Assembly: GCA_030248135.1 (NCBI GenBank)
Contig: JASANC010001197.1
Span: 1-64,000 of the forward strand
Length of the DNA stretch: 64,000 nt
DNA from: Theristus sp. LFF4_11
Lineage: Eukaryota; Nematoda; Chromadorea; Monhysterida; Xyalidae
Direction of reading: 5' to 3'
Below the pieces are notes generated by a model, which was not told the origin of the DNA, did no database searches, and saw only the letters and a list, made by a program, of their open reading frames with translations. Of the stretch, positions 45,412 to 58,812 are shown piece by piece (positions within the stretch are counted from its first letter, which is position 1; the number at the start of each line of letters is the position of its first letter). The position numbers and the translations under genes are program-made.

Positions 45412-48252
45412 ATGGAAGCAAAAAACTCTTGGGCGATATTTGCAATGGCCGTCGTCTATGTTGGCTGGATGCCGAGCGCTTTTGGCATATTCGATTTGCT
45501 CGCCTGTAATGACAAGCACAAAATAAATGTCACCGGTACGTGCTAATTGGTTTCTGTGTAAAAACGATAAAAATTCTGTGAAAAAGATAAATTACGAAAC
45601 TTGTTTCAAAGAACTCGCCTCCACGGCAACGCCGTACGCGTATGAATCGTGTCTGTTTTACGTGCTGCTGGCAAAATACCTGAACAGCCGGGACAGTAAA
45701 AACACGGGCCTGAATCGGTTTTTCCATCGGTCATTCAAAACGACACCGCCCGTCGAAAAGACAGACCGCGACGGTGATGATGCCCGACTGAAATTGATTG
45801 TTGATCGGATCAACGTCGTTGCTGTGCAAGATGTCCGTTGGTTTGCGGTTTTCAAATTCAGAGCGATAATCTGGCACATGTAGACTGGCGGCTGCTGAAA
45901 CTGAAAAGAACTGAATCAAAAAAAAACGGTAGTGATAAAGTACCGAAAAAAACTAATTTAAAATCCAAAATATTTCATTGCAGGACAGCGGTGACCCGAA
46001 AGATCTGGAGATGAACTTAGAAATTGAATTGGTATGCGCGCGTCTGCCTATTTTTAGTTTTGGAAGCTGTTTTTCCAACTGGAAATAATTTAGGTCTGGA
46101 CCGACGGACGATTCGTTTGGAATCCATCAGAATGGGAGGCAAGAAAATATATGCTCGTTCATTCGCAGAACGTCTGGGTGCCACGGATGACACCAGCAAA
46201 GTAAACACAAAACACGGACATTTTGCGTTTCAGTGATTTTAAAATGCGTGCCCGCTGATTTTTCCAGTGATGCTGGCTATAAGTCAGCTTGACTTTGCAA
46301 AAGCATGCCGACTGCAGCCGTGTTCTTTATGAGAAACAATTTGGTAACTTTTCCGTTTTTGTGCTAATTTTCAGACAGTCGTTCAAAATCAGCGCCATCC
46401 TGTCGTCACTGAACGTGACACACATTGGATTGTTCAGGCACAAAGTCGCATTCAGGTACACGCTTTTATGTGCTTTGATTGATCGGTTGCGTTTCATTGA
46501 TTGATTTTGGTCACATGGGCTTGCGGCCATTTAGCGCGCTACTGACAACTGAACACGCGAGTAGGATAATGGTTTCATTTCTTTCTCAAGTGTTTTTGCA
46601 GGACATCGCTGGATTGTGATCTCGACTACTCGCGTTATCCACGCGACAGCCATCAGTGTTGCACACAGTTCATCTCACATCACAACGACGCTGAACTGGC
46701 TGTCAGTAAGAATATTGACCTGCACACTCGGTTGACACCAGACAGCAACATGATGGACACCGTGTGGAAGATTGTGGTCAGTGCCATGCTGGGGCAACCG
46801 TTTGATTCGTTGTGACACGCTGCAACAATGATCATGTTGATTGCGCTACTGCAGTTTTTAATTTGACAGAAAACCGTTTCCGACTATTATCAATTTTTTA
46901 AGTTCTGCGACTGAATGTGTGTGCAGAAGTAGAAAGGAAACTAGTTTCAATCTTTATGTGGCAATTCAAAGTCGCCTAAGTGACTCTTCCCTATGTAGGA
47001 AACTCGGATCCCTTTACCAATTTTGAATTCCCGCGCCCTGCATGAAACTGTTTTCCTGTCTATGCGCGCATTGAGTTGCAGGACCAAAATGAAAGATCAT
47101 ACTTGCAGGACTCGCACACCAGCGCGCAGCATTCGTCTGTCTTTGACGTGCGCGGCGAGTTGCATTTTTGCATCAAAATCGCCCGAGTTTCCGGCACGCT
47201 GAAGATCGAGCTGATGCTGCCGGTGCTGCTCACGATCATGGTCGTCCTGTTGGCACCGTTGTTCGGCAATCTCAAGTTGCAGGTGACATCTTTGCAAGCT
47301 GAAATTGGAAATGATAAATGAATGCAATGCGTTTTGTGTGCTTCAGAGTCTGGTGAAGCTGTTCGCAGCGTTGCTGCAGCTGCTGTGTCTGGACATGCTG
47401 TCCCGCATCGCACCGCGCGAGACATTTGCAGCACACACGCCGAACATATGTTGGTTTTTGACTTTTTTGTTGGTTCTCACGGACAGATTTGTCGAGTGCA
47501 AAACAAAAAAATTCTTTCAGACAAATTCTACGAGTTCAGCATGCTGATGACGATCTTCAGTCTGCTCGTCAGCGTGATGGCCGGTGCCTTCGCACGCATG
47601 CCACACAAGGTGAACACAACAGCAAACTGAACACATCTGTTGAGCTGGGATGCGTGCTGCGCGCAAATGAGATCAAGTCTGGGTGGAGTGGAGACGAGTA
47701 GAAAGTCAGAATCGCCAGCTCATTGGACCATGAGACTATCATGAGGCCATTGGCAGGCAACTGCGCTTTCGTAGATTTCGACAGAATGAGTTTGTTTGTT
47801 CACGTACTTCAAACTTGTGGACGTTTTTGTAATCGACTTTAGGCGCCCCCGTCTCACCAGACGTACTTGGCTGCGGTCATGATCAACAGTCGCCTGTGCT
47901 GCTCGGGAGAGGACGGACTCTCAGATCGGCCACGTCACTACCGTCAGCACATGTGCGTTGAGTTTGGTTGGAATTGAGACACTTGCACAAAAGTTTAATA
48001 AAAGTATGCTGAAAAAACTCTATGTCCTATAAACTCAAAAAGAACACATTGACGCTTTACAAAAATTTCAGAAACGCAAGCGAGCGCCCAGCGGGGTTGC
48101 CAACGGTTGACACGGAGGCAGCGAGAGTGATGCCGCCAACCGGCGACTATTCAGAGGACTGGCTGGCGGTCTGTGCCGCTGCGAACAGTTTCGTCTCGTT
48201 TCTCATGTGGCCCGTGTATTGTCTCGCATTTCTCATAATGAATTTCGCCTGA
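45412..48252 (+). CDS. Cys-loop ligand-gated ion channel subunit
   Basis: Pentameric neurotransmitter-gated channel of the plasma membrane. Exons: 45412-45535, 45612-45832, 45984-46031, 46094-46200, 46375-46455, 46602-46776, 47109-47282, 47347-47449, 47521-47609, 47843-47952 and 48072-48252, phases matching. The N-terminus is hydrophobic, then the ligand-binding domain: LEMNLEIELVWTDGR, NVWVPRMTPA, and a Cys-loop with two Cys 14 apart (CDLDYSRYPRDSHQC). Membrane segments: MLPVLLTIMVVLLAPLFG (M1), LVKLFAALLQLLCLDMLSRI (M2), SMLMTIFSLLVSVMAGA (M3) and VSFLMWPVYCLAFLIM (M4). The M3-M4 loop is short. I do not see the adjacent Cys pair of alpha-type nicotinic subunits, so this may be a non-alpha or divergent nematode-type LGC; ligand and ion choice cannot be told. 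The first intron acceptor at 45611 was chosen by phase. Confidence 0.83.
46880..47095 (+). repeat. About 200-bp dispersed repeat, family D, copy 2
   Basis: Matches 28645-28845 over nearly its full length and 59695-59870 in inverted orientation. Its right end lies immediately upstream of the acceptor of the M1-coding exon (47109) of the channel gene, and it contains a second usable TTGCAG at about 47076-47081. Confidence 0.7.
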
Positions 48253-49343
48253 GCTTGCTTTCGTTCACATTCCGTGATGTGATGCAGTGAATTCCAATTA
48301 TTGCAGTCGTTTTTATGGAAGAAAAAGCTTTTGATTTGTTTTGTGATGATTTACCAAAACACTTTGACGTTGGTGGTATCAGTTGCCTTAAAAGACTCAC
48401 ACTTTTTTGCAGGTTTTACTTTCTGCACTGTGATACATTGTACTGTTGTTGTGTACAATTTAGCTGGTCATCTTTCTTGCCAGTCAGTGGTATATTTGTT
48501 GTTGAACTTATGAGCGATTCACAGTTTTTGATTAAAAAACCACAAACTGTGGAAAGCTGCGCGTTCTTTTAAAGTTATAAATTGACGGTTGGTGTTGCCG
48601 CAACAAGTGGCGTGTGTTGTCAAATGATCGTTACCGTGTCTTATCTGTTTCCGTCAAAAGTCGAGTGCTCCCACATAAAAACAACAATCAATTTGCCACT
48701 GCACCACATGTGCAGCAACAGACGCACAGACACGCGCACGATGCGGAAAACTGTCGCTTTCTCAGGTGTCAAGATAGAAAAAACACTGAAGTGTGCCACA
48801 AACACGGCACCCTGGCGTCGCCATATCTATATCCTTATTTCCAAATGTCCTCCCGGCAGAGTCATAACAGAGGTGTTTAACTGCAAAATTAACGAGCACG
48901 CACTTCCCTGCTGGCGCCCTTTGCATTTCTCACATTTTACTTTGCCGTCTTTAGCTTTCAAAAAAGTTGCCCCGGGCAATTTATCAGTTTGCAGTAGTCA
49001 CAACTTCTTCTTAAAAAATTGATGAGTAGCGACGAGATTTCAAAGCGTACATTTTGTGTTGATGATGCACACAACCGCACAGACAATGCGCTGATGGCAC
49101 ACGCCACCACACCGATCATCAGTCAAGGCTGGTTCGTTTGATGGCCTGGCACCACCGAGCTCAGAGATGAAAGCAAAAGAAAACCGGTGTTTTTAAACTG
49201 CTGAGACGGGCATGCAAAATACAATGTACATCACACTTGCCTCTGGCCATGCTCTATGAAAATGAATATCTTGATGAACATTCAATCGGCTGGTTCCACC
49301 AGCGCATGCCAGATTCTGAATTATAAAAGAAAACGATAGCAAA

Positions 49344-51234
49344 ATGGCAGGCCAACGTTGGATACGCAAATCGCCGAGCGACGTGGAAACGTGAGTGCAG
49401 TAGTTTTCAGAGCCCATTTTCGTTGCTAGTACAGTTCAATTTTCCCCTATTCGGACACGCGATATTCTGCTCAAATAGAAATGCACGCCCGCATGTACCG
49501 GGGTACTTTTCGACGTGGTTTCGCTGAAACGATATCGTTCATGTTATGTTTCGCCAAAATGAAAGCATGCAAGCGAGCCATATGAACGTGTGCATATTTG
49601 TCAGCTGATAAAAGCGAGAATTTGCAAAATGCAACACGGTGCGCGCGCCGCAGATTAGATCAGTGGTCACATAGGCTGAAACGTTTTGGCCCGCGAATCA
49701 GAGGCAAGCAACAGAGAAGCAGACTGACATCGTTCAGTTCTATCCTTTGCCCACCCGTCCCATTTCCGCTTTTTTCGTCGTCCATGTTCATTTTCTTACT
49801 TTGCGAATTTTGTGGCGTGTGCGTGTTTTATGTGTTTTTAAAAGAAAAAAAAACAGCAAATCTCTCACCGCGGAACGCTACAGTTTTTGCATAATTGTCA
49901 CGGATCGTTCATCGCAAAGTTTTTTGTTCGCATAAAAACATCCTTTATGGTTGACCTGAAATGGCGTGGCTAAAATTTGGTTTCCTGGTTTTTACCATGA
50001 CGCCCGATTTGCTGCACGCGAAGTTTGTGCTGAGCTTGCGTGCAATCCGCGCTGCGATGTTGATTGTATGTGGTTGGCGTTCATCAAACAAACATGAAAA
50101 ATAGCCAAAACGCTAAAATAAGCATTGCATGTGAGGCAGTTTTCACCAACCATCCTCCATTGGCTTTTTCAGCTTGTAGTTTTATTGCCAAGTGTACCAA
50201 AAGCAAATTAAATGTCGAATTCTCCTTTTTTGTTCCAGCGCGACCATGGCTTTGATTGTTTGATTGGACAGTTCATAGAATTCAACGTTGAAAATTCACC
50301 ATAAAGAAACTAGGAAAAATTAGAAAACGAAATTGGAAAGATTGTGGCGACTATCTACTGCTGCAAAATGGCAAACCTGACAAATCGCAAAGTGGCACAC
50401 ACACGGACAAAAGGTACAGTTGTTGAGCGTGGAAATCGTAAAAAGTGGTGACGATGTGTGCTGCTGTTTTGGTTCTTCACCTTAAATCAGTTCTTTCTGA
50501 ACTGTGGCTTTAAATATGGATAACTGAGCTCTGCCAAAATTCAGAAAGTTAAAAATAATCATGCGCTAACAAACCAGTATCGTGTTTTCGGACAGCAGAG
50601 GGTTCAATGCTGTCGATTTTGCTTATTTGTCGCAATTTATCACCATTTTGGTGGATTTGGCTTCGCTGGAAAACTTATCCAGCGCAAAACAAGAGAAGCG
50701 CAAGAACAAGACTGCAATTTTAGTGCCCTTGTTTTGCATGTCGGTGCGGTGTCACGCAAACGCAGTTTCGGGCACTGTGGGGAGGGGGGGGGGCATTCTT
50801 TTGAAGCCGATGTCTGCAAATAAATAAAAACAGACACTGCCAACAATCGCGCACAAACAAACAGTCTTCTTATCAATTTGCTCTTTTACGACTGAGTGCG
50901 TCCCGGATACTTTTTTCATGAGCCACGACTCCTTGCTTCTATCCGTGTCTTGCATGCGCGCAAACTTTTGCCAAACGGAGTGGGCGAGGGGTCACTTGAG
51001 CTCCTGGTTCAGCTTCGGGCAATGCCATAAATTAAATCTCCATGTTTTTCTCTTTGCGCGCCACGATTCAATTGAGTTCGTTTTTGTTTGCGCATCTTCA
51101 GCCACTGTGACGCGGCTATTTTTATTGAAATCACGGACATAATTCAACTCGAGAGACAGTGTGTCGTTGTAGCAGTTGTATTGGCATGGTACATGGACTT
51201 GCAGCTGATGTTGCCGCCAGTGTATCGCTACAAG
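49344..51234 (+). CDS. Candidate two-exon fragment of a small membrane protein
   Basis: Exon 49344-49390 starts at ATG (AAAATGGC context, TATA-like TTATAAAAG 20 bases upstream) and ends in a GTGAGT donor. Exon 51102-51234 has a TCTTCAG acceptor and an AAG/GTATAT donor. Phase matches (AC + C). The second exon gives DIIQLERQCVVVAVVLAWYM, possibly a membrane helix. No family recognised and no later exon found; the match of phase alone has a one in three chance. Confidence 0.2.
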
Positions 51235-52078
51235 GTATATTTGAACTTTTTTTGTGTCGGTTTTATCAGTAAAATTTGGTTGGTGTGATAAGGCAACCGT
51301 AGCCAGAAGACCACTTGGCAACATCTTTAATTGCCCAGAACACTTTTTGCTGACTGTTTCAGCAACAATTTAGTTACGCTTTTTTCAAGGGAACCATTTC
51401 CTTTAGTTTTTGATTAATACAAAAGTAAACAGCTGTGATACGGCAGCGACACGCGATGTGACACAAGTTTCTGCTAGCAAATTGAATTTATCAATCAAGC
51501 ACAGTATAATGTGTACCGTGTGTCGTCGTCAGTGTCACGCTGTATCGTAGTTTCAATTTATTTATTTGTGTTGCCCTCATTCATGTAGCAGCGCACATTG
51601 TAGTTTCAGCACAAATACACAAATTTGACGTGGATTTTCAAAATTCTCTTGCTCATTCAGTTTCACGTGCCTACCAAAGTTCAAAAGTATCAGTGTATAC
51701 TTGCGCACTGTATACTTGGCTTCGATAAGTTATTATATTGCGCCGTTACAGATAAAATTTACAAAATGAAAGCAGCGGCTTACGCTTGATCATGGCCACT
51801 AAAGACAATGTTGCACTTGAATTACACGTAATGCGACAATGAGTGCCTCTGCTGTTAGACGAATTGCAGGGGCATATCAACAAGAAAGCTCAATTCCTAG
51901 AGCACCCGCGCCCTATTTATATCCACATTTTATTTCCCCTTGCTGATACATCCGTTGATATCATTTTTATCCTTTGGAGATTCTTCATTTGAGTACACAC
52001 GGTTTGCCAGGATGGCTTATTCGATGAGATGACACGTAAACTACCCACTATAATGATCTCAAACTACATCACCAAGTA

Positions 52079-52176
52079 AAGGCGCATGCGCATTCATGAA
52101 GCAGTATTTAGTGACGCGTAGCTGTGTTAAAACATAGCTGCGCGGTCACTAAGTACTGCTACATGAATGCCGCTTA
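52079..52176. mobile_element. MITE, family A, copy 2
   Basis: Ends GCATTCATGAAGCAGTAT and TACTGCTACATGAATGC are inverted, with inner arms TAGTGACGCGTAGCTGTG and CATAGCTGCGCGGTCACTA. Same design as 20268-20357. The left end carries an extra GCGCAT. Confidence 0.75.
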
Positions 52177-53036
52177 ATTTATGTCTGACGATGTTCGGTT
52201 TTGTAGAACAGACCAATGTTCTGATGTTTGATAACGTGCTTTAATTTATTGAAAACTGCATACAATGTGCTTATATGTATGTTCAAGAGCAACGAAAAGT
52301 GCACCCTGCAAGCACGGCTAATCAGCTACAGTTTGTACGGTTGGCTCATAATATTGTTATGACTTTTTACTCATCCGTAACAACCGATTTAAAAAAAAAG
52401 TGGAATTGACAGAGCTGCCGATATGCATTCTCGTTGTTTGAAAATCGTTTCTCAACTGTGCTTACAATGTATGTCCATTGTTGTGTTATGCATTCAATCT
52501 GCAATTGAAATTAGTCTACGGGGACGCGCGGAGGCTTCAGTTCGGCGACCCCAACGGGCACAGAGAACGAATACATTTTGATAAAAGTCAAGTCCATGTA
52601 AAGGCTGTCATGCGTGGTGCATCTCTGGAATCTGGATATGGCGCTGCACAATAGCGCCTGGACTCGCAAAAGCCGCGGCATATGGCCATTGTTCTCCGTT
52701 GCATTAGAGTGATACTCAGTGACATGACACAAGTCAGTCGCGCATTGATGCCACATACACTGAGTACATTCAACAAAACGGACTCGGCGGCAGCGCCGAA
52801 AACGAGCGCGTGCTTGGGTGAAGTTGCATGCGGACACAAACACACACGCGTGCAGCCATGTGCGTCACCGAAACGCAGGGCGTGTGCGTGCTGCTAAACG
52901 CTCATTGTGTTATCAGCCAAACGGCATCCGCATTCGAGCATGCACGCGACCACATCACCCTGTCTCGTTTTTGTATTCGTTCATTTTCAGAAGATGTCAT
53001 GGCTGGCTGTTCTCAAAATGTTTGTGATAGAGTTGA

Positions 53037-53062
53037 ACACACACACACACACACACACACAC
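53037..53062. repeat. (AC)13 microsatellite
   Basis: Thirteen perfect AC units in intergenic DNA. Confidence 0.95.
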
Positions 53063-56000
53063 AGAGAAGTTGTTTGTGTCGTTGAAAGAGACTGCGCATG
53101 TGACCGCTGCACTATAATGTCGAGACACATTTAGCATTTTATGCTCCATATGCTTCATATGTGTTGCGCCAGCGTGAATCCGGATTCTCTGGCCATTTTC
53201 GGCAGAATGGAAGCTTTCAAAAGCGTTTTTATGGGCAAGCAGAGCGCGCCATGAGGCCCGGATGTGCGAGCGCATGTGCACGCACGCCACGCTGCATTCC
53301 ACACTGGCACATCCATGCTTGCTCTCATGCAATGCTCTGCCCAATCGGATATCGTTGTTCGGCGGGCGCACATAAAGCGCCGCATCATGATCACCCATGG
53401 ATTCTGCGGTGTCCCCGCTTTTGCTTTCACGCGATCCAATGAGCCTTGCGTTCGTTACAGGCATCGTATTGACAACGAAGACAATGTTTACGGTCCGCAT
53501 GTCTCTGTGTCCACTTTAGCAGGCCCGCCACGTGCCTGCCTGTTTCACGTTACCAACGCAAGCCGTATTCTCTGTTTTCATCATAACTTCATGATTCGAT
53601 GATTTTTCAACACACGATTTTCAAACGTTATTTTACTGTGCAATGCATCTATGTTTTCCTTTTTTGACTTGGTTTTTATTCGAGCCCTGTCATTTTGACA
53701 GTAACTCGGTCGTCAAGTTGTCATAGTCTTTCGAATCCCATTCACTCCGGTTTAAAAATTTTCCCCGATGATGCGTGCGTCTCTTTCTGACACAAACAAA
53801 ACCGCCAGAAGCCGCTCCGATAAGAACAACTGTTAGTGGAACAAATGGCAGTGAGCAAAAAAAATGTTCTGAAATGGGCATTTTCAGCATGTAAGTGGCT
53901 AAATTATAAGCAGAAGAACGAGTGTGAGCTCAGTTCAAACAAGATACACACAACAGTCATACGTGTATAGTCGTGCTGCGGTGCATGAACGTGGCCCAGC
54001 AAATGTGCAGTCCGGCATAAAAAACGCCACCCAAAACAGTCGGCGCCTGCACATGCGCGATCCGTTTTAGGAGATTCATTTTCCGGCGCACTATATCCAT
54101 GTCTGCTCCATAAAATATTATCCCAAATTTTCGATGTTTGTTTGTGTCAACCGCGACACCCTTGGGTAGAGCCGATGCGTCTTGCCCATGGCAGTGCCAG
54201 AGCAAACAGTAACAACGATGCCGCGTCTAAATGTGACCATCTTCCTAGATAAGAACGGCACACACAATGCAGAAACCGCATATACTGACACACAACAGAT
54301 ATGCGCCAAAAAGTTTGTCACATCAGGCCTGTGCGCGCATGAGCAGAGCATACATCAACAGCAGGAAACATTGCTGCGGCCCAGCTCTCGCTGGACATCC
54401 ACACACGAACTCAGCATTCAACCCAAATCGAAGCGTCTTTCATAGAAGAAACATTGTTGTATTCGAGTCGCTAAGCTTCACAAACTTCTCAGCCCAAAAA
54501 TTCGTCTGCATCTTCTCCGAAGTTTGCAACAGACATGCTTTCTGTTGTTATGAATTCATTTGCCCACTTGTGCACATGCAGATCAGCGTGAACCTCAAGT
54601 AGATTGGAGATGCTGGTGTTGTGGAAACAGCGTTTCATTATGATCCATGTTCCCAAGTGTTTTTGTTTCAATAAATTGTTTTTTTTATATTAGATTTATT
54701 TATGTGAATTCCCTATAATCTTCTGCACATCAAGGTTTTGCAGTTGCAAATGGTGTTCTTTTTGTTGAACTTATGTTTTTTTCTGCTCAGAACAGCATTT
54801 GAACGCCTGGAACAGCTGTGTTACATGAAGATTGTACTGTGGAACTGAAAAACTGTAATCGTTGTGTACTGCATCGATGTAAATGTCAAAATACCGAGTG
54901 TTGACAAATGTAATTTCAGAGCCAATTGATGTCACCACAACACCTCAACAAGTGGCAATAGAGTGGCGCAGTTAAGTTCGGTTTGCGGCAAACAATAATG
55001 CCGGCTAATGAGCAACACAGTGCTATTTGTGCCGTTTGCGACCGGTTGCTGCGCGTAGCTTGAATTTGTTTGTTTTTTTTTGTGCCCACGCCACAGCAGC
55101 GTCCATGCGCGCCAGTTATAACAGTCTAAGCGCTTTCAAAATTCGAATACACACTGCGGCAGCATGTGTGTGTGTGTCTGTGGTGTGGTTGTTCTTCAAA
55201 GTGTTTAGAAAAATAAAAGAAACGATTCTGAACCGGTCCATAGCTACTCCGACAGAGACTTCACAGCATTGTACATGGATATGCTTGTGTGCATTTGACG
55301 CCCATATTCTTTTTGGAGAACATTAGACGCATTGAGTCGTCAACGTCAAAACAATCAGCTCAGGTTTCTGTGTCATTCTGTCAGCGCCGGCTCATTGCTT
55401 GCTACTAGTGTCTTACCGAACGTTGCGTCGAGCGTGTGTGTGCCACACATCAACACTCACCGTCGCATTTTTATTATTCTTCACTTGTACTTCCGCAGCT
55501 TTATCGCACTCCCATTTTGTCGAGATGTTTATTTATTTTCCGGTTCTTAACTGCACGGCGCGTCACTCAACAACAAGCAACGAGCAAGAACATGCGTCTG
55601 CCAATGTTTGCGGCACTTATGACGACAAAACTTCATTGTTTTTGATCGACACACAACTGTTCACTTTGTGCGTGTGGTATGACAGACAGAAATGAAAGGT
55701 GTCGGGTGCACGTTACTGACCGACCAGACACATCCGAACATCCATCGCACGTTTGCTGTTCCGTTTTGCCTTGCACTCTCGCCATCTTGCGCGTTTTTAT
55801 TCGATACGAAGGCCACTTAATTATGATGCGGCTCTTTCGTTATCGTTTGTCTTCACATATTTATCACCATTAGGATTTATCGACACGCGGCCATATTTAT
55901 GGCTTTGCGCTTGCAACAGTTATGGGGCGATGGCTCTGAATTGATGTTGCTATAAGCCCATCTGTTTGTGCGAGAAATATGCGTAACGTTCGTTACATGT

Positions 56001-56443
56001 GGTGCTCGCGTGTCCTGACCAGCGGCTCAAAGTGCTTTTGTGAATGGACGAACTCAATCACCCTTTTTGCTGAGCCCATCATGTGCTTGACAATAGTCAG
56101 CTTTCGCGGTTTTTATGCTTTAAAAATAGCCAATCCACCCCAACCATGCAGTTTTGCTGATTCCGCAGTTCTATTTTTGCTGTTAAACCAACAAGAACGA
56201 TTTTATTATTGGTTAGCACAGTCGACATGGTGCGGTTTTCTTGCATAGGAATTGTAACGGCGCTTTTTGTACATACACCCACCCCAACGGCATACAAGCT
56301 ACACAACGTCTTTTTAAGCGTCATATATTGACACTAGAATGATGAAGCCGAAGAAATATGTTCACAGTGTTCTGAGCATTTCACCAAAGAAATCGCAGAG
56401 AGCTGTTGCAGCGTTTTATTTTAGAACGATACATTCAATTCAG

Positions 56444-58812
56444 GTAAGCACGATGTGTGGCCGCAGCTTGATGCGGTGCAGTTGCTGTTGAACGACACGT
56501 GGCACTCCGATGGCAGCAGTGAATCCGATCAATTGGCAGAGCTGTTCGATGGGCGCAATACGTCTGCAGCAATAGACGATCTCAACATGACTTACAACGC
56601 ATCGTCGGCGATCACACAGCGGCCGAACGCATCGAGCACTGCCAGCGAACAGGCGCTGATTACAACTGTCGCCTACTGCGTCATTCTGCCGACCATATGT
56701 CTCGTTGGCATCATTGGCAACGTCGCCAACCTGATGACGCTCGCGAGTCCACGCCTGAGACAGGTCACTTGCAAACACGGCTTGCTTGCTTTGACTTATT
56801 GTTGTCTCTCATGAACGTTTCGTGCTTTTGCAGGTTTCATACATGTACCTGCGCGCGTTGGCGGTGGCTGACCTGGCGTGCATGCTGTTTGTGATGATGT
56901 TCTGCGTGATCGTGCTGGTCAAGGCCAGTGGCGCTGCAACGTTGACCGGTGCAGTTGCGATGTTCTATCAAACGTACCTGATGCTCACATTCATCAACTA
57001 TTCCGTCACGGCTGGCATTCTCATTGTTGTCGCATTAACCGTCGAACGGTCGGTTCCGTAACAAACGTTTTGACACTATCGCTGTTTTGTCGAACGTGTT
57101 GCACCGAGATGTCATTTGCACTCAAAAACATGCGCTTGACGTGCACAGGAAACGGAATTTTCTGCTTGGCTAATCGCGAAGATGCGAGCTAACTAAAAAT
57201 CTGGTGCCTGAACAAGACAAACGGCTGTTTCAAAAGCAAATGACGTCATTTCTATTCCACATGTTAGAATAAATTCACAATAGTATCGTATTGAGGATTA
57301 TTAGTCGTCGTATATTAGGCGCCGCCGTATTGAGGATTCGGATTATTAGTTGCACGGCTTTTCCCAGAACGTGAAACTTTTGTGTGTATATCCAGATAAA
57401 TGTTTCTTAAACAATAATACCTAACCCAAATTTTGAGCAGTGAGGAATGTGTTTGTGTTCACTGGTTGTTTTTTTTTAATTCAGGTACATATCCGTGTGC
57501 TTTCCCATCTACTTTCGCCAATGGAACTCTCCCCGGCGAGCGATCTCAACAATAGCAATAGCATACACGGTGCCACTGATCTTGTACATCCCGTACGGTC
57601 TGTTTCGCTACACCATGGTGGAAACAACGGAAGCAAGCGGTGTTTACATGAAGAAGGACACGTACTACAAGGTGTATTGGCAATGGCAAGCATACGAGTG
57701 GACGCGCGAGACTCTGCTGAAGCTGGTGCCCATCTTTGTGCTGATGGTGTTGAACATTCAAATCATAGTCGCATTTCGACGGCGAACAGCGAATCGGCAA
57801 CGCTTAAAAAACCGACAGCCGATCCCGTCCACAGCATCGTTAGCGAACAGCATGCCCAAAAGAGACACCAGTGTTTGTGCGACGACGACGTCAACGAACG
57901 CCACAACAACAAACACAAGCACGGGTGCAAACGCGACAGTAGCCACAGTGACAGCTGCAAATGCTAGCAGTGGTGCAGTTCATAGCGCGGCCGTCGCAAG
58001 CAGCAGCACTGGCAGCGGCTCATCAGCGGTGCTCGCGAGCATGCGCAAGGCTACAAGCGGTGCATCGCGCAGTGACAGCGCCGTCAAGGAGAAGGACAAG
58101 CAGCAGAGTCGTGACGACGCACTGTTGTTCCTGTTGGCCGGCATCGTCGTCATGTTCTTCATATGCAACATTCCTGCAGCAATAAACCTGATTTTGATCA
58201 CCGAAGAGCACAAGAAGAACACAGCGTACGCCATATTTCGCGCGTGCGCCAATCTGCTCGAAATCGCCAATCACGCATCCAACTTTTACGTGTTCTGCAT
58301 GTGCAGCAGTGAGTATCGAGCGACGTTCATCGAGAAGTTCCCAATTGTAAGGCGCATCAATCAACAGTGGAAACGAATGAAGCGACGCCTGCTAGAGCGA
58401 CTGCGGAGGCCAGCCGCTGACATCATTCATCACACATCCGGCCGGACACTGATGCACGCGACGTCCGACGAAATCAGCACCGAGACGGCGCTCAAGTCGG
58501 TCGCTCCGTCGACGCCGTCCAAGCGCACCAACGTGCAGCACAGTTTCACGCAGGACTCTTTGAAGGTTGCTTGAGTCATTGTTTCATTGCTGTTTTACTT
58601 ATTGCTACCACCAGCATTCAATGTTTATGCTTTCATCAGAAATCTGAATTGTTTGACCCATTGCACCTGTGAAAACGTGCTTACAAACTGTGTTCCAGGA
58701 AGACATTGAGCCAACAGAAGCGGACGAACTGCTCGGCTGCTCCTGCGATTCGTTCGCACCAAATGGTGATATTAAATTCATGGGCGATTCTGACGATGAC
58801 ACGATTCTATGA
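56444..58812 (+). CDS. Rhodopsin-class GPCR, FMRFamide-receptor-like
   Basis: Peptide-type receptor of the plasma membrane. Exons: 56444-56763, 56834-57048, 57485-58565 and 58699-58812; phases match and the stop is TGA at 58810-58812. The extracellular N-terminus has several N-glycosylation sites (NDT, NTS, NMT, NAS). TM1 includes IGNVANLMTLASPRLRQ; TM2 is YLRALAVADLACMLF; TM3 ends in ERY restored across the splice (VER then YISVCFP); TM6 holds FFICNIPAAINLIL; TM7 is ANHASNFYVFCMCSSEYR, in place of NPxxY, as in FMRFamide-receptor relatives. The third intracellular loop is very long (about 140 residues) and Ser/Thr/Ala-rich. The C-tail is basic then acidic (DSDDDTIL). The first coding exon is not resolved: 56444 follows an acceptor, and the in-frame ATG upstream at 56339 would need the acceptor to be read through in another frame. 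AATAAA lies at 58940-58945. Confidence 0.85.
57185..57300. repeat. Fragment related to the aminopeptidase-intron MITE
   Basis: AAAGCAAATGACGTCATTT here is the exact inverse of a stretch near 2733-2751. It lies in the GPCR intron 57049-57484. Only one end is recognisable. Confidence 0.4.

Larger units (their letters stand above)
48253..56443. other. 8 kb gene-poor region with a few candidate exons
   Basis: No complete gene found. Weak candidates on the plus strand: 49344-49390 (MAGQRWIRKSPSDVE with a GTGAGT donor) and 51102-51234 (CVVVAVVLAWYMDLQLMLPP, acceptor and donor both good), which would join in phase; and 49971-50068 (MAWLKFGFLVF with a GTATGT donor). On the minus strand 52514-52580 reads FSVPVGVAELKPPRV before a stop. 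Also present: a family A MITE and an AC microsatellite. Most long frames here lack coding character. The first exon of the GPCR gene probably lies near the right edge. Confidence 0.35.

Noticed and set aside
48582..49022. 146-codon plus-strand frame
   Set aside because: Rich in Cys/His/Ser with no domain, no conserved flanks and no splice context; ordinary chance frame in a gene-poor stretch.
56339..56442. ATG at 56339 as the GPCR start (MMKPKKYVHS)
   Set aside because: Its frame does not match that of the receptor exon across 56443, and the junction looks like a splice acceptor (TTCAATTCAG). The true first exon is left open.
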